Counted from the first letter of the stretch, positions 18,342-26,905 are shown. The stretch: DNA of 64,000 bases from Bacteroidia bacterium (GCA_014378485.1 JACMNO010000094.1:1-64000); one strand, 5' to 3'. Program-made: numbers and translations. The notes: a model not told the origin generated them from the letters alone.

Positions 18342-19553
18342 TTAGTTTGATTGATTTAATTTCGCATCAATTCCTAAAGTAGCATGTGGCACTGAGCGTA
18401 AACGTTCTTTTGGAATTAATTTACCTGTTACACGGCAAATACCATAAGTTTTGTTTTCAATACGCATTAATGCATTTTTCAAATTCACAATGTATTTTTC
18501 CTGGCGAACAGCTAACTGAGCGGTTTCTTCTTTAGATAAAACATCGGATCCATCTTCTAATAATTTGAATGAAGGAGAAGTATCATCTGTTCCGTGATTA
18601 TCAGCATTAGACAATGTTTGTTTCAACAAGTCATAATCTGTTTGCGCTTCTTTTAATTTATCAATGATTAATTCCTTAAACTCGGTTAATTCTTTATCAG
18701 AATAACGGCTTCTATCATCCATTGTATTCAAGAATGGTTTTGGTTGAGGAGCCTGAGGTTTCTTTATCAAAGGTTTAGTAATATCAATATGCAATGGCCT
18801 GTTTCTAATATAAGATTCTGACCCGGAAGAACGGCCTTCGCTTTTCTTTCTACGTCCACGTCCTCTTTTTTCAGGGATTTCATCTTCATCATCATCATCG
18901 ATAGAGTTACCGCCACCTTCAAGATCCAATACAGGAGCTTCATCTAAATCAACAACGGCATCATCTTCTTCTTCGGGCTTTTCGTAATCATCTTTTACAT
19001 CAACATCAGAATCATCTTCCTCTTCCACTTCAACATCATCTTCTTCTTCATCTCCTTTTTTACCTTTTTTATTTGCCTTGCCTGGCTTTTCAGTTTTCTT
19101 AGAGCCTTTTTTTGCTACTGCATCAATTGGCTTTCCAACAACTTTAACTGATTTGGCAGATGAGCTTGCCGAAATTATTGCTTTTGTTGATTTAGCAACT
19201 GGTGCCGTTTTTACTGCGGGTTTAACAACTGCTTTTGGTGCAGGCTTTATGCTTTTTTTCTCTACTTTTTTAGGGGCAGGTTTAATCGCTTTTGCTACTT
19301 TCTTTGCTGGAACTTTAGTCACTTTTTTTGGTACGGTTTTTTTTACAACAACCTTTTTGGCTATTGGTTTGGATATGGGTTTTTTCGCAACAGCTTTTTT
19401 AGCGGTTGTTTTTGCAATCAGTTTTTTCGGCGCAGGTTTACTTGCTTTTTTAGGTGCAGGTTTGCTTGCAATTTTTTTAGCGGGTTTCGCCGCAGCTTTT
19501 TTTGGTGCCGCTTTACTGGCGTTCTTTGCAGGTTTCACTATTTTCTTTGCCAT
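18342..19553 (-). CDS. Histone-H1-like / acidic / TraR-DksA chimeric protein
   Basis: A 403-residue protein of three parts. Residues 1-165 are almost all Lys, Ala, Pro and Val in repeats such as KPAPKKAS and KKVVVKK, resembling histone H1-type tails. Residues about 165-245 are strongly acidic (EEEDDVEVEEEDDSD). Residues about 280-403 form a TraR/DksA-type domain: a coiled coil (YSDKELTEFKELIIDKL) and the degenerate zinc-finger end YGICRVTGKLIPKERL, in which only one of the four usual cysteines is left. DksA relatives bind RNA polymerase through its secondary channel; the basic tail suggests nucleic-acid binding. The gene sits just after ileS and before lspA, an order seen in other Bacteroidota. 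Confidence 0.85.
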   Translation of the reverse strand: MAKKIVKPAKNASKAAPKKAAAKPAKKIASKPAPKKASKPAPKKLIAKTTAKKAVAKKPISKPIAKKVVVKKTVPKKVTKVPAKKVAKAIKPAPKKVEKKSIKPAPKAVVKPAVKTAPVAKSTKAIISASSSAKSVKVVGKPIDAVAKKGSKKTEKPGKANKKGKKGDEEEDDVEVEEEDDSDVDVKDDYEKPEEEDDAVVDLDEAPVLDLEGGGNSIDDDDEDEIPEKRGRGRRKKSEGRSSGSESYIRNRPLHIDITKPLIKKPQAPQPKPFLNTMDDRSRYSDKELTEFKELIIDKLKEAQTDYDLLKQTLSNADNHGTDDTSPSFKLLEDGSDVLSKEETAQLAVRQEKYIVNLKNALMRIENKTYGICRVTGKLIPKERLRSVPHATLGIDAKLNQSN

Positions 19554-19569
19554 AATTCTTCTCTTAAAA

Positions 19570-22500
19570 TTAATTTAACTTTTCTATAGAAATAAGGGTA
19601 GATACCAATTCGTCCACTTCAACAGAACTTGCGGTGGTGGAGGACAAATTTTGTACCACTTGTAAATCTCCTGTCAGAGTTTCGGCGCAAATATACTTTA
19701 AATTATTTTGAATGGCAGTATCCAAGGCATCATTTTGTTGTATTTTTACCAGAATCTTGTCTGTAACATCCAAACCACTGTCTTTTCTCAGATTTTGAAT
19801 ACGGTTAACCAATTCTCTTGCCAGTCCTTCTTCTTTCAGGGAGTTGGACAATGTAATATCCAAAGCCACAGTTATTTGTCCGCTATTGGCTACTTTCCAG
19901 CCAGGAATATCAACCGGGATGATCTCTACATCCTCAGTTTCCAATAAAATTTCTTCTCCTTCAATATTCATTTTAAATCGACCGCTTTTTTCAATGCCTG
20001 ATATGATCAAAGGGCCGTGATCATTAGCATAAGCCTGAACCGTTTTCATGTGTTTGCCGCATTTTTTACCCAAAGTCTTGAAGTTAAGCTTCAAGTTTTT
20101 TACAATATGTGCTTCCTCTTCAGTTACAAACTCTAATTCCTTGACATTCACTTCTGCTAATATGATATCCTTTACCGCTTCCACATGTTGCCTGAATTCA
20201 GGATCCAGGATCGGGATACGAATTTTTTGCAATGGCTGGCGAACTCTCAGATTTTCTTTCTTTCGAATCGATAAGATCATCGACGAAATCTTTTGAGCCA
20301 TTTCCATGCGTTTTTCCAAATTGCTGTTAATTAAAGAAGTATCTACTTTCGGGTAATTAGTTAAATGAACTGAATTAATTTCTCCGGAAACATCATTGAG
20401 ATTCTGATATAACCAATCCGCAAAAAACGGTGCAATCGGACTCATTAATTGAGATAAGGTATTCAAGCATTCAAATAAAGTTTCATAAGCAGCCTTTTTA
20501 TCATCACTCATGTCGCCCTTCCAGAAACGGCGACGTGATAAGCGGATGTACCAATTGCTTAAATGTTCATCTACAAATTCCTCAATGTAACGTGCAGCTT
20601 TGTGCGGTTCAAATGTTTCATATTGTTCTGTTACATCTTTTACCAATGAATTTAATTTGGACAAGATCCAACGATCCAGTTCGGAACGGTTACTAACGTT
20701 TACCGTGTTACTTAAATCTACTGTGAAATTATCTACATTAGCATATAAAGCAAAGAATCCATAGGTGTTATATAATGTGCCGAATAATTTCCGTTGTACT
20801 TCACCAATACCTTCTGTGTCAAATTTCAGATTGTCCCATGGTGCCGCGTTTGCAATCATATACCAACGTGTTGCATCTGCACCGTATTTTTCAATAGTCT
20901 CAAATGGATCCACAGCATTACCTAGACGCTTACTCATTTTATTTCCGTTTTTATCCAGCACTAATCCGTTGGATACAACATTTTTGTATGCCACCGAATC
21001 AAAATTCATGACAGCTATTGCATGTAAGGTAAAAAACCACCCACGCGTCTGATCCACTCCTTCGGCAATAAAATCAGCAGGATAATATTTTTTATTGTCA
21101 ATTAATTCTTTATTCTCAAACGGGTAATGCACCTGCGCATAAGGCATGGCGCCACTATCAAACCACACATCAATTAAATCAGGCTCACGGAATAATTTTT
21201 TTCCATTCTTCTCTAAAATAATGCTATCCGCATAAGGTTTATGCAAATCAAATGTATCATAATTCTCAGCGGAGAAATTTCCTGGAACAAATTTGCCTAA
21301 AGGATTTTCAGCCATCATGCCTTTGGAAACAGAATTATCAATTTCTTTTTTTAATTCTTCCGCACTGCCGATTACTATTTGTTCTAGTTTATCTTCACTT
21401 GTCCATATAGGAATAGGAATGCCCCAAAAACGGGAACGTGATAAATTCCAGTCATTTAAATTCTCGAGCCAGTTTCCAAAACGCCCTGTACCGGTAGCTT
21501 CAGGTTTCCAGTTAATGGTTTTGTTCAGTTCAATCATCCGGTCTTTTGCGGCCGTTGATTTGATGAACCATGAATCCAAAGGATAATATAGTACGGGTTT
21601 GTCTGTTCTCCAACAATGCGGATAACTGTGCTCGTATGTTTCTTTTTTAAATAATTTTCCTTCTTCCTGTAATTTTAAAACAATCCGTTCATCTACGCTC
21701 AGGTAAGCTTTCAATTCTTTGATCTTTCCGGAAGCTTCTAAAATTTGTTTTTGTTTTTCAAATTCAATTTGCTTTTCTGCATCGGTATGATAAGCTTCTT
21801 TCACATATTCATCGCCATACAAAAATGTTCCGTCTTTTATTTCCGGTAAAAACCGTCCGCGTTTATCGACTAAAGTTAATGAACCGATTCCGTTTTGTTT
21901 GGCCACTCTAAAGTCATCCGCACCAAAGCTTGGGGCAATGTGCACAATTCCTGTACCATCTGTAGTAGTAACAAAATCACCAATGATGACTTTAAAGGCA
22001 TTGCCATCGGTTGGCTGTGCGAATGGCAATAATTGTTCATATGAAATGCCTGCTAAATCTGAACCCTTGCAATGACCAACAATTTTAAACGGAATGTTTT
22101 TATCTCCCGGTTTGTAATCTTCAAATTTAAGATCCGTATGTTTTTCTGAGAAATATTTATTCAATAAGTCTTTCGCTAATATAACGGTTTGCGGAGTGCC
22201 ATTTAATGGATTAAAGCTTTCTACAAAAACATAGTCAATGTCTTTTCCAACAGCTAGTGCTGTGTTGGATGGCAAGGTCCACGGAGTAGTTGTCCACGCT
22301 AAAAAATAAATTGCAGATTGCAGATTTACAGATTGCAAATTTGAAATCTGTAATTTGGAATCTGCAATTTTAAATTGCACCGTAGCTGTTCTATCTTTCA
22401 CATCTTTATAACAACCCGGTTGATTTAATTCATGCGAAGATAAACCCGTTCCCGCGGCAGGAGAATAAGGCTGAATAGTAAAGCCTTTGTATAATAATCC

Positions 22501-23025
22501 CTTGTTATTTAAATTTTGCAATAACCACCAAACACTTTCAATATATTTGTTATCGTAAGTTATGTAAGGGTCTTTCATATCCACCCAATAACCCATTTTT
22601 GCCGTTACGTCTTCCCACTTGTCGGTGTATTTCATGACTTCCTTACGACAAGCCTTGTTGTAATCCTCTACAGAAATGAATTTCTTACTACTAGGATTTC
22701 CAATGTCTTCTTTAGTGATCCCCAATGTTTTCTCTACACCTAGCTCAATAGGCAAGCCGTGAGTGTCCCAACCTGCTTTACGTTTCACTTGAAAACCCTG
22801 CAAGGTTTTATAACGACAAAAAATATCTTTGATCGTACGAGCCATCACGTGATGTATGCCCGGCATACCGTTAGCACTTGGCGGGCCTTCGTAAAACACC
22901 CATGGCGTTTTTCCTTCACGGGTAGAAATTGATTTTCCGAACGTGTCTTTTTCTTTCCAGTAACTTAAAATGTCTTTGCTTATTTGTGATAAGTTAAGCT
23001 GTGTGTATGTAGGGTACTTTTTCAT
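19570..23025 (-). CDS. ileS: Isoleucyl-tRNA synthetase
   Basis: Charges tRNA-Ile and edits mischarged valine. The 1151-residue protein shows the class I signature GPPSANGMPGIHH near residue 50 and KMSKRLGNAVDP near residue 695, plus the editing-domain stretch AWTTTPWTLPSN and CWRTDKPV. Length is normal for the long eukaryote-like form found in Bacteroidota. Odd point: residues about 219-240 (ADSKLQISNLQSVNLQSAIY) are encoded by an imperfect palindromic repeat inserted in frame just before AWTTTPWT; the rest of the gene looks ordinary. The gene is followed by the TraR-type gene. The start ATG is preceded by 11 T-rich bases and then by the left arm of a GxxExxY module. Confidence 0.95.
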   Translation of the reverse strand: MKKYPTYTQLNLSQISKDILSYWKEKDTFGKSISTREGKTPWVFYEGPPSANGMPGIHHVMARTIKDIFCRYKTLQGFQVKRKAGWDTHGLPIELGVEKTLGITKEDIGNPSSKKFISVEDYNKACRKEVMKYTDKWEDVTAKMGYWVDMKDPYITYDNKYIESVWWLLQNLNNKGLLYKGFTIQPYSPAAGTGLSSHELNQPGCYKDVKDRTATVQFKIADSKLQISNLQSVNLQSAIYFLAWTTTPWTLPSNTALAVGKDIDYVFVESFNPLNGTPQTVILAKDLLNKYFSEKHTDLKFEDYKPGDKNIPFKIVGHCKGSDLAGISYEQLLPFAQPTDGNAFKVIIGDFVTTTDGTGIVHIAPSFGADDFRVAKQNGIGSLTLVDKRGRFLPEIKDGTFLYGDEYVKEAYHTDAEKQIEFEKQKQILEASGKIKELKAYLSVDERIVLKLQEEGKLFKKETYEHSYPHCWRTDKPVLYYPLDSWFIKSTAAKDRMIELNKTINWKPEATGTGRFGNWLENLNDWNLSRSRFWGIPIPIWTSEDKLEQIVIGSAEELKKEIDNSVSKGMMAENPLGKFVPGNFSAENYDTFDLHKPYADSIILEKNGKKLFREPDLIDVWFDSGAMPYAQVHYPFENKELIDNKKYYPADFIAEGVDQTRGWFFTLHAIAVMNFDSVAYKNVVSNGLVLDKNGNKMSKRLGNAVDPFETIEKYGADATRWYMIANAAPWDNLKFDTEGIGEVQRKLFGTLYNTYGFFALYANVDNFTVDLSNTVNVSNRSELDRWILSKLNSLVKDVTEQYETFEPHKAARYIEEFVDEHLSNWYIRLSRRRFWKGDMSDDKKAAYETLFECLNTLSQLMSPIAPFFADWLYQNLNDVSGEINSVHLTNYPKVDTSLINSNLEKRMEMAQKISSMILSIRKKENLRVRQPLQKIRIPILDPEFRQHVEAVKDIILAEVNVKELEFVTEEEAHIVKNLKLNFKTLGKKCGKHMKTVQAYANDHGPLIISGIEKSGRFKMNIEGEEILLETEDVEIIPVDIPGWKVANSGQITVALDITLSNSLKEEGLARELVNRIQNLRKDSGLDVTDKILVKIQQNDALDTAIQNNLKYICAETLTGDLQVVQNLSSTTASSVEVDELVSTLISIEKLN
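22308..22370. repeat. Palindromic repeat inserted in frame within ileS
   Basis: The outer arms AAATTGCAGATT (22308-22319) and AATCTGCAATTT (22359-22370) are exact inverted copies. Between them lie further GATTTACAGATT / AAATCTGTAATT inverted pieces. The unit is 63 bases, a multiple of three, so it reads through as 21 codons. Its simple ATTGCAGATT content is unlike the surrounding coding sequence. Confidence 0.85.
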
Positions 23026-23036
23026 TTTTTTATTTG

Positions 23037-23596
23037 TTCACCACAGAGACACAGAGGTCACGGAGGTTTTTTTGTCGTTTTTAATAACCTTGAATTACTC
23101 TCTGAAAACCATTCTTCATCAATGGGACGTTAAAATTAATTAAAAATCCCAGCCTTTTGTCAGCCAACTTTAAATAGGTTATCAATTGCGCTTTATGGAT
23201 TGGTAATATGGCTTCAACGGACTTTAATTCGAGAATAAATTCATCTGCTACTAAGACATCAATTATATAATTTTGATCTAAAAGAAAATCTTTATAAAGA
23301 ATGGGTAACTTTATTTGAGCCACTGCTTTAATTCCTCTCAGTTCAAATTCTTTCAATAAACAGATTTCGTATGTCGATTCCAAAAGACCTGGGCCAAGAT
23401 TCCTATGAACCTCAATACAGGAATCTAAAATTTCTCCCGTTATACTATTTCTTAGTAACTCTTCCATACACAAATTAACTTCCTTTGTGCACTCTGTATC
23501 TTTGTGGTGCAAATTTAAGGAGAGCGAATTTAAGAAAAAAAAATCAAATTATTTCTCCTCCAAAAGACCTTTGTTTCACTGTGACTCCGTGGTGAA
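23037..23596. mobile_element. GxxExxY module 1: gene framed by inverted CACCACAGAG-type repeats
   Basis: The left arm, TTCACCACAGAGACACAG at 23037-23054, is matched in reverse by TTCACCACGGAGTCACAG at 23596-23579 (16 of 18). The right arm continues on the minus strand with an AAAGG...TTTTGGAGG tail, as the left arm does with GGAGGTTTT. A third copy (CACCACAAAGATACAGAG, 23510-23493) lies at the gene start. The unit is 560 bases with one gene and no transposase, and it ends one base before the globin stop codon. No clear target duplication is visible, so mobility is an inference. Confidence 0.6.
23081..23467 (-). CDS. GxxExxY protein (copy 1)
   Basis: A small protein of the GxxExxY family, named for the motif seen here as GPGLLESTY. 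The family has an unknown function; the later part, LDQNYIIDVLVADEFILELKSVE followed by HKAQLITYLKL, looks like a PD-(D/E)xK nuclease core (D, ELK). The open frame reaches back to 23512, but the first 15 codons (HHKDTECTKE) are the translated CACCACAAAGATACAGAG repeat, so ATG at 23467 (MEELLRNSITGEIL) is preferred, giving 128 residues. It is a homologue of the protein at 27843 and shares GPGLLES.Y, ELKSVE.ILP and LG.LINFN. It lies inside module 1, between ileS and a globin gene. Confidence 0.8.
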   Translation of the reverse strand: MEELLRNSITGEILDSCIEVHRNLGPGLLESTYEICLLKEFELRGIKAVAQIKLPILYKDFLLDQNYIIDVLVADEFILELKSVEAILPIHKAQLITYLKLADKRLGFLINFNVPLMKNGFQRVIQGY

Positions 23597-23597
23597 G

Positions 23598-23963
23598 CTA
23601 ACCCAATTTACCCATTTGTTTCATTTTGGTTTCAAAGGAATAGGCTATGGTTTGAGCGCGCTGGATGGCCATTTGGACTTTTTCTCCTTCAAATAAACTA
23701 TGAACGGTATTTTCAAATGTTTTGAGCCAAATGGTAAAATGCTCCGGTTTTAATGGCAAATTAACGTGCTTGTCAAAGACATTGGTGGTGTATCCTTCCT
23801 TGTCCAACAATACAAATTCCCAGAAAGCAAGCATGTGGGGCATGTGTTTTTCGAAATCCACATTGGCAAAAATTGGTTTTATATCATCATTTAATAATAA
23901 GTTTGAATAAAATGTTCTTACCATCAATTCGGCATCCGCAGATGTTGTAATGTCTTTTTTCAT
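23598..23963 (-). CDS. Group III truncated hemoglobin
   Basis: A 121-residue globin of the truncated class, group III by its length and by the pattern VRTFYSNLLLNDDIKPIF, HMPHMLAFWEFVLL and the proximal-His region LPLKPEHFTIWLKTF. Group III globins are cytoplasmic heme proteins whose physiological ligand is uncertain. The gene is alone, on the minus strand, between the methyltransferase gene and GxxExxY module 1. The module begins one base beyond its stop codon, so the 3' flank of this gene has been replaced by the module. Confidence 0.85.
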   Translation of the reverse strand: MKKDITTSADAELMVRTFYSNLLLNDDIKPIFANVDFEKHMPHMLAFWEFVLLDKEGYTTNVFDKHVNLPLKPEHFTIWLKTFENTVHSLFEGEKVQMAIQRAQTIAYSFETKMKQMGKLG

Positions 23964-24064
23964 CTGGTAAAAGTGATAAGCAAAAATGAGTCAGCAAAAT
24001 TTAATAAGAATAATGTAAGAACAACATCTTTTTCTCCGACCAATACAGCCTGTCTATGATGATT

Positions 24065-25132
24065 TTACTTTTTCTTACAGATCTGTATCGAATGACTAAT
24101 ACCCACATTATCAATTTGCTCTAAAACTTTGAATCCTGCTTTGTCGATCAATCGATTGAATACTTCGCTGTCATACATCTGGCTGTTGCCATTGGCAATG
24201 TTTGTAAAATACAAAGAAGTCATTTGTAAACTAAAAGCTCCTGGTTCAAATTTCTGTCTGTCCCAGAATGTTTCCATGATATAGATTTTTCCATCATCCG
24301 CAATGGCTTCATGACATCGCTTTAAAATACTCACGATCTCATCTTCACTGAAACAATCTAAAAACTGGCTCATCCAGATTGTATCTGCTCCTTTTGGAAA
24401 ACGCTGTGCGTCATCTAAAATATTGATCGGAAAATAATTAACCCTATCTACAAATGCCGTGTGTTGGACGTTCTCTTTTGCCATAGCCAACTGGCCGGGA
24501 AGATCCAGAATGGTAACTTTCACCTCAGAATTATAATTCATGCATTTTAAGGTGAATTTACCTGTGTTCCCGCCAATATCAAGGATATGTTTTGGCTTGC
24601 GCTTAAACAATTGTTCTAAAGCCTGATCAAACGAACCATCTGAATAAAAATGATCAAAATTAAACCAACTATCCTGTATTGGCTTTGGCAAATGCGCCAG
24701 ACCTTCATAAACAGTTGGCCAATCGCCTAATGTTTTTAATCCAGTTGGCTTTCCTTCTGTAATACTGTCTGTCAAAGTAAACATACCTTCATAACACACA
24801 TCGTTGGTAAAATCCATATTAACACGAGTCATGCGGTCGTTTAAAATAAAATTTCCCATTTTAGTGATCGTGTATTTGTAATCGTTTTTGATCACTAAAC
24901 CTATGCCTAACCCTGCCTCTAAAAGAACCCTGACGCCATATTCTGATAGCTTTAACTTAGGATAAATTTCTTCAAGTGTTATTCCGTTTTCCCCGGATTC
25001 TTCCACTGCAGTTAGAATTCCCAGATCTCTTAAGGACTTTGTAGCCTGAAAAACAATAGGTGCAAACGCAATAAACTGAGCGTTAGTAATGGCTTCGAAA
25101 GCTGATTTGGTATCTTTAGTAAAAAAATTCAT
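24065..25132 (-). CDS. SAM-dependent methyltransferase of the flexirubin/aryl-polyene type
   Basis: A 355-residue class I methyltransferase with the two-domain shape of small-molecule O-methyltransferases. An N-terminal helical/winged-helix region (residues 1-100, AITNAQFIAFAPIVFQA) precedes the SAM fold with ILDIGGNTGKFTL near residue 178 and VTILDLPGQLAMAKENV. The catalytic histidine of plant-type O-methyltransferases (usually in a LHDW stretch) is absent; the place reads MSQFLDCFSEDE. It is divergent from the tyrosine ammonia-lyase gene with 145 bases between starts. In flexirubin and related clusters such a methyltransferase stands next to the lyase, which supports a role in modifying the aromatic head group, but O- or C-methylation cannot be decided. 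Confidence 0.8.
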   Translation of the reverse strand: MNFFTKDTKSAFEAITNAQFIAFAPIVFQATKSLRDLGILTAVEESGENGITLEEIYPKLKLSEYGVRVLLEAGLGIGLVIKNDYKYTITKMGNFILNDRMTRVNMDFTNDVCYEGMFTLTDSITEGKPTGLKTLGDWPTVYEGLAHLPKPIQDSWFNFDHFYSDGSFDQALEQLFKRKPKHILDIGGNTGKFTLKCMNYNSEVKVTILDLPGQLAMAKENVQHTAFVDRVNYFPINILDDAQRFPKGADTIWMSQFLDCFSEDEIVSILKRCHEAIADDGKIYIMETFWDRQKFEPGAFSLQMTSLYFTNIANGNSQMYDSEVFNRLIDKAGFKVLEQIDNVGISHSIQICKKK

Positions 25133-25277
25133 AGTTAAAACAAATTATCGCATTTGATATAAAAGCGCCAAAATAAGGAAAAGATTAATTAACTTTTATA
25201 ATTTCTTAATAAAATAAAAATACCCATCTCCACGGATAGTAAAATTGTTTATAATATTGTAAATTGCAGGCACAAAT
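25133..25277. promoter_or_regulatory. Divergent promoter region of the polyene gene set
   Basis: 145 very AT-rich bases between the divergent methyltransferase and ammonia-lyase starts must hold both promoters. No sequence fits TTG/TAnnTTTG well in either direction, so no boxes are assigned. Confidence 0.4.
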
Positions 25278-26816
25278 ATGGTAAAGATAGGGGACAAGAA
25301 AATCTCAGCAGATGATTTCTATAAGGTTTTAATAAATAATTTAGAGCTTCAATTAGATGAAGAAGCACTAAGAAAAGTATATCGCAGTCATTATTTTTTA
25401 AAAGAGTTTACTCGTGAAAAATTAATATATGGCATTAATACAGGTTTTGGGCCAATGGCGCAATACCGCATTAACCATGATGATCAGGTAAAACTGCAAT
25501 ATAATCTAATACGCAGTCACTGTTCAGGTTCAGGTAATTATATTCCTGAGATTGATTGTAAGGCAGTGATGCTGGCTCGTTTAAATACATTGATGCAGGG
25601 ATTTGCAGGGATTCACCCGGATGCCCTGATCTTAATTAAAGACCTGATCAATAAAAATATTTCGCCTGTTATTTACGAACATGGTGGACTTGGTGCCAGT
25701 GGCGATTTAGTGCAATTAGCACACCTAGCGCTAACCTTAATAGGTGAAGGCGAAGTGTACTACAAAGGAACTATTACTGACACTGCGGAAGTTTTTAAAA
25801 AAGAAAACATCAAGCCGATGGAGATCCATATTCGTGAAGGTTTGGCTTTAATGAATGGAACCTCTGCTATGAGTGGAATTGGGATGTTGAATGTTATTTA
25901 TGCAGAGAACCTTATGAACTGGAGCCTTTTAGCTTCAGCAACCATTATGGAGTTAGTACAGAGTTTTGACGATCACTACTCTACTCCATTAAATGAAGTA
26001 AAACATCATTACGGACAAAACCTGGTTGCTAAAGCGTTACAAGAAACATTAAAAGATAGTAAGCTGGTAAAGAGCCGAGAAGAACATCACTACAACCAAA
26101 AAGTTGAAGTAGATGTGCTGGTTGAAAAAATGCAGGAATACTACTCTATTCGCTGTGTTCCCCAAATTGTAGGGCCAATTGTTGATACCGTTAATTATGC
26201 AAAAGGAGTTTTGATCAATGAAATTAATTCTGCCAATGATAATCCGATAGTAGATTGGGAACGTAAAAACGTATACCATGGTGGTAATTTTCATGGTGAT
26301 TATGTGGCATTGGAAATGGATAAATTAAAAATTTCTATTACCAAATTATCCATGCTTGCCGAAAGACAATTGAATTTTTTACTTAATAATAAACTCAATA
26401 ACATACTACCGCCATTTGTTAACCATGGTGTGCTAGGTTTGAATTTAGGAATGCAGGGCGTGCAATTTACTGCTACATCAACAACTGCCGAAAATCAAAT
26501 GTTATCAAATCCTATGTACGTGCATAGTATCCCAAGTAACAATGATAACCAAGATATTGTAAGCATGGGGGCTAACGCTTCATTGATATGCAAAAAAGTG
26601 ATTATGAACAGTTTTGAAGTTTTAGCTATTGAATGGATGACCATTTTACAAGCGATTGATTATTTGAAGATGCAGGATAAACTATCTTCCAAATCAAAAG
26701 ATGCTTATGTAAAACTTCGTAAAATATTTCCGTGTTTTGTGGAGGATACCACTAAATATAAAGATGTGAAAGCAGTAAGAGATTTTATATTTTATAACCA
26801 CATAGAGATTTTGTAA
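25278..26816 (+). CDS. tal: Aromatic amino acid ammonia-lyase, tyrosine type
   Basis: A 512-residue lyase of the HAL/PAL/TAL family that removes ammonia from an aromatic amino acid; the product from tyrosine is 4-coumarate. The MIO cofactor triad Ala140-Ser141-Gly142 lies in GGLGASGDLVQLAH. The N-terminal Tyr loop is YGINTGFGPMAQYRI. The specificity region LQYNLIRSHCSGSG, and stretches such as VYHGGNFHGDYVALEMDK and QMLSNPMYVHSIPS, match what I recall of the Flavobacterium johnsoniae tyrosine ammonia-lyase, not HutH. No other histidine-use genes are near, while KS, ACP and FabG genes follow. It is therefore likely to make the starter for a flexirubin/aryl-polyene product. Confidence 0.87.
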   Translation: MVKIGDKKISADDFYKVLINNLELQLDEEALRKVYRSHYFLKEFTREKLIYGINTGFGPMAQYRINHDDQVKLQYNLIRSHCSGSGNYIPEIDCKAVMLARLNTLMQGFAGIHPDALILIKDLINKNISPVIYEHGGLGASGDLVQLAHLALTLIGEGEVYYKGTITDTAEVFKKENIKPMEIHIREGLALMNGTSAMSGIGMLNVIYAENLMNWSLLASATIMELVQSFDDHYSTPLNEVKHHYGQNLVAKALQETLKDSKLVKSREEHHYNQKVEVDVLVEKMQEYYSIRCVPQIVGPIVDTVNYAKGVLINEINSANDNPIVDWERKNVYHGGNFHGDYVALEMDKLKISITKLSMLAERQLNFLLNNKLNNILPPFVNHGVLGLNLGMQGVQFTATSTTAENQMLSNPMYVHSIPSNNDNQDIVSMGANASLICKKVIMNSFEVLAIEWMTILQAIDYLKMQDKLSSKSKDAYVKLRKIFPCFVEDTTKYKDVKAVRDFIFYNHIEIL

Positions 26817-26829
26817 CAAAAATATCGTG

Positions 26830-26896
26830 CTTGTCAGCCTGAGCGGAGTCGAAGGCAAGCCGATAAAGAGTTCTCGACTACGCTCGAACTGACAAA
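26830..26896. repeat. Palindromic intergenic repeat (TTGTCAG...GAGCGGAGTCGA family)
   Basis: The left arm TTGTCAGCCTGAGCGGAGTC and the reverse complement of the right end, TTGTCAGTTCGAGCGTAGTC, agree at 16 of 20 positions. The unit is about 67 bases and sits between the lyase and fabG genes. The GTCAG...GAGCGGAGTCGA motif is familiar from intergenic repeats in many Bacteroidota genomes. Confidence 0.8.
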
Positions 26897-26905
26897 AATA
26901 AAACT

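Noticed and set aside
19078-19578. 166-codon reading frame on the plus strand opposite the histone-like tail
   Set aside because: It is the mirror of the Lys/Ala-rich codons and has the Phe/Ala/Gly repeat expected from antisense AAA/GCN; no independent start or family.
23037-23596. Complete insertion sequence
   Set aside because: Only a GxxExxY gene is present; no transposase motif and no clear target duplication, so only a module of unknown mechanism is claimed.
25278-26816. Histidine ammonia-lyase (hutH)
   Set aside because: The MIO family is clear, but the residues around LIRSHCSGSG and the neighbours match tyrosine ammonia-lyase of pigment clusters, and no hutU, hutI or hutG gene is near.
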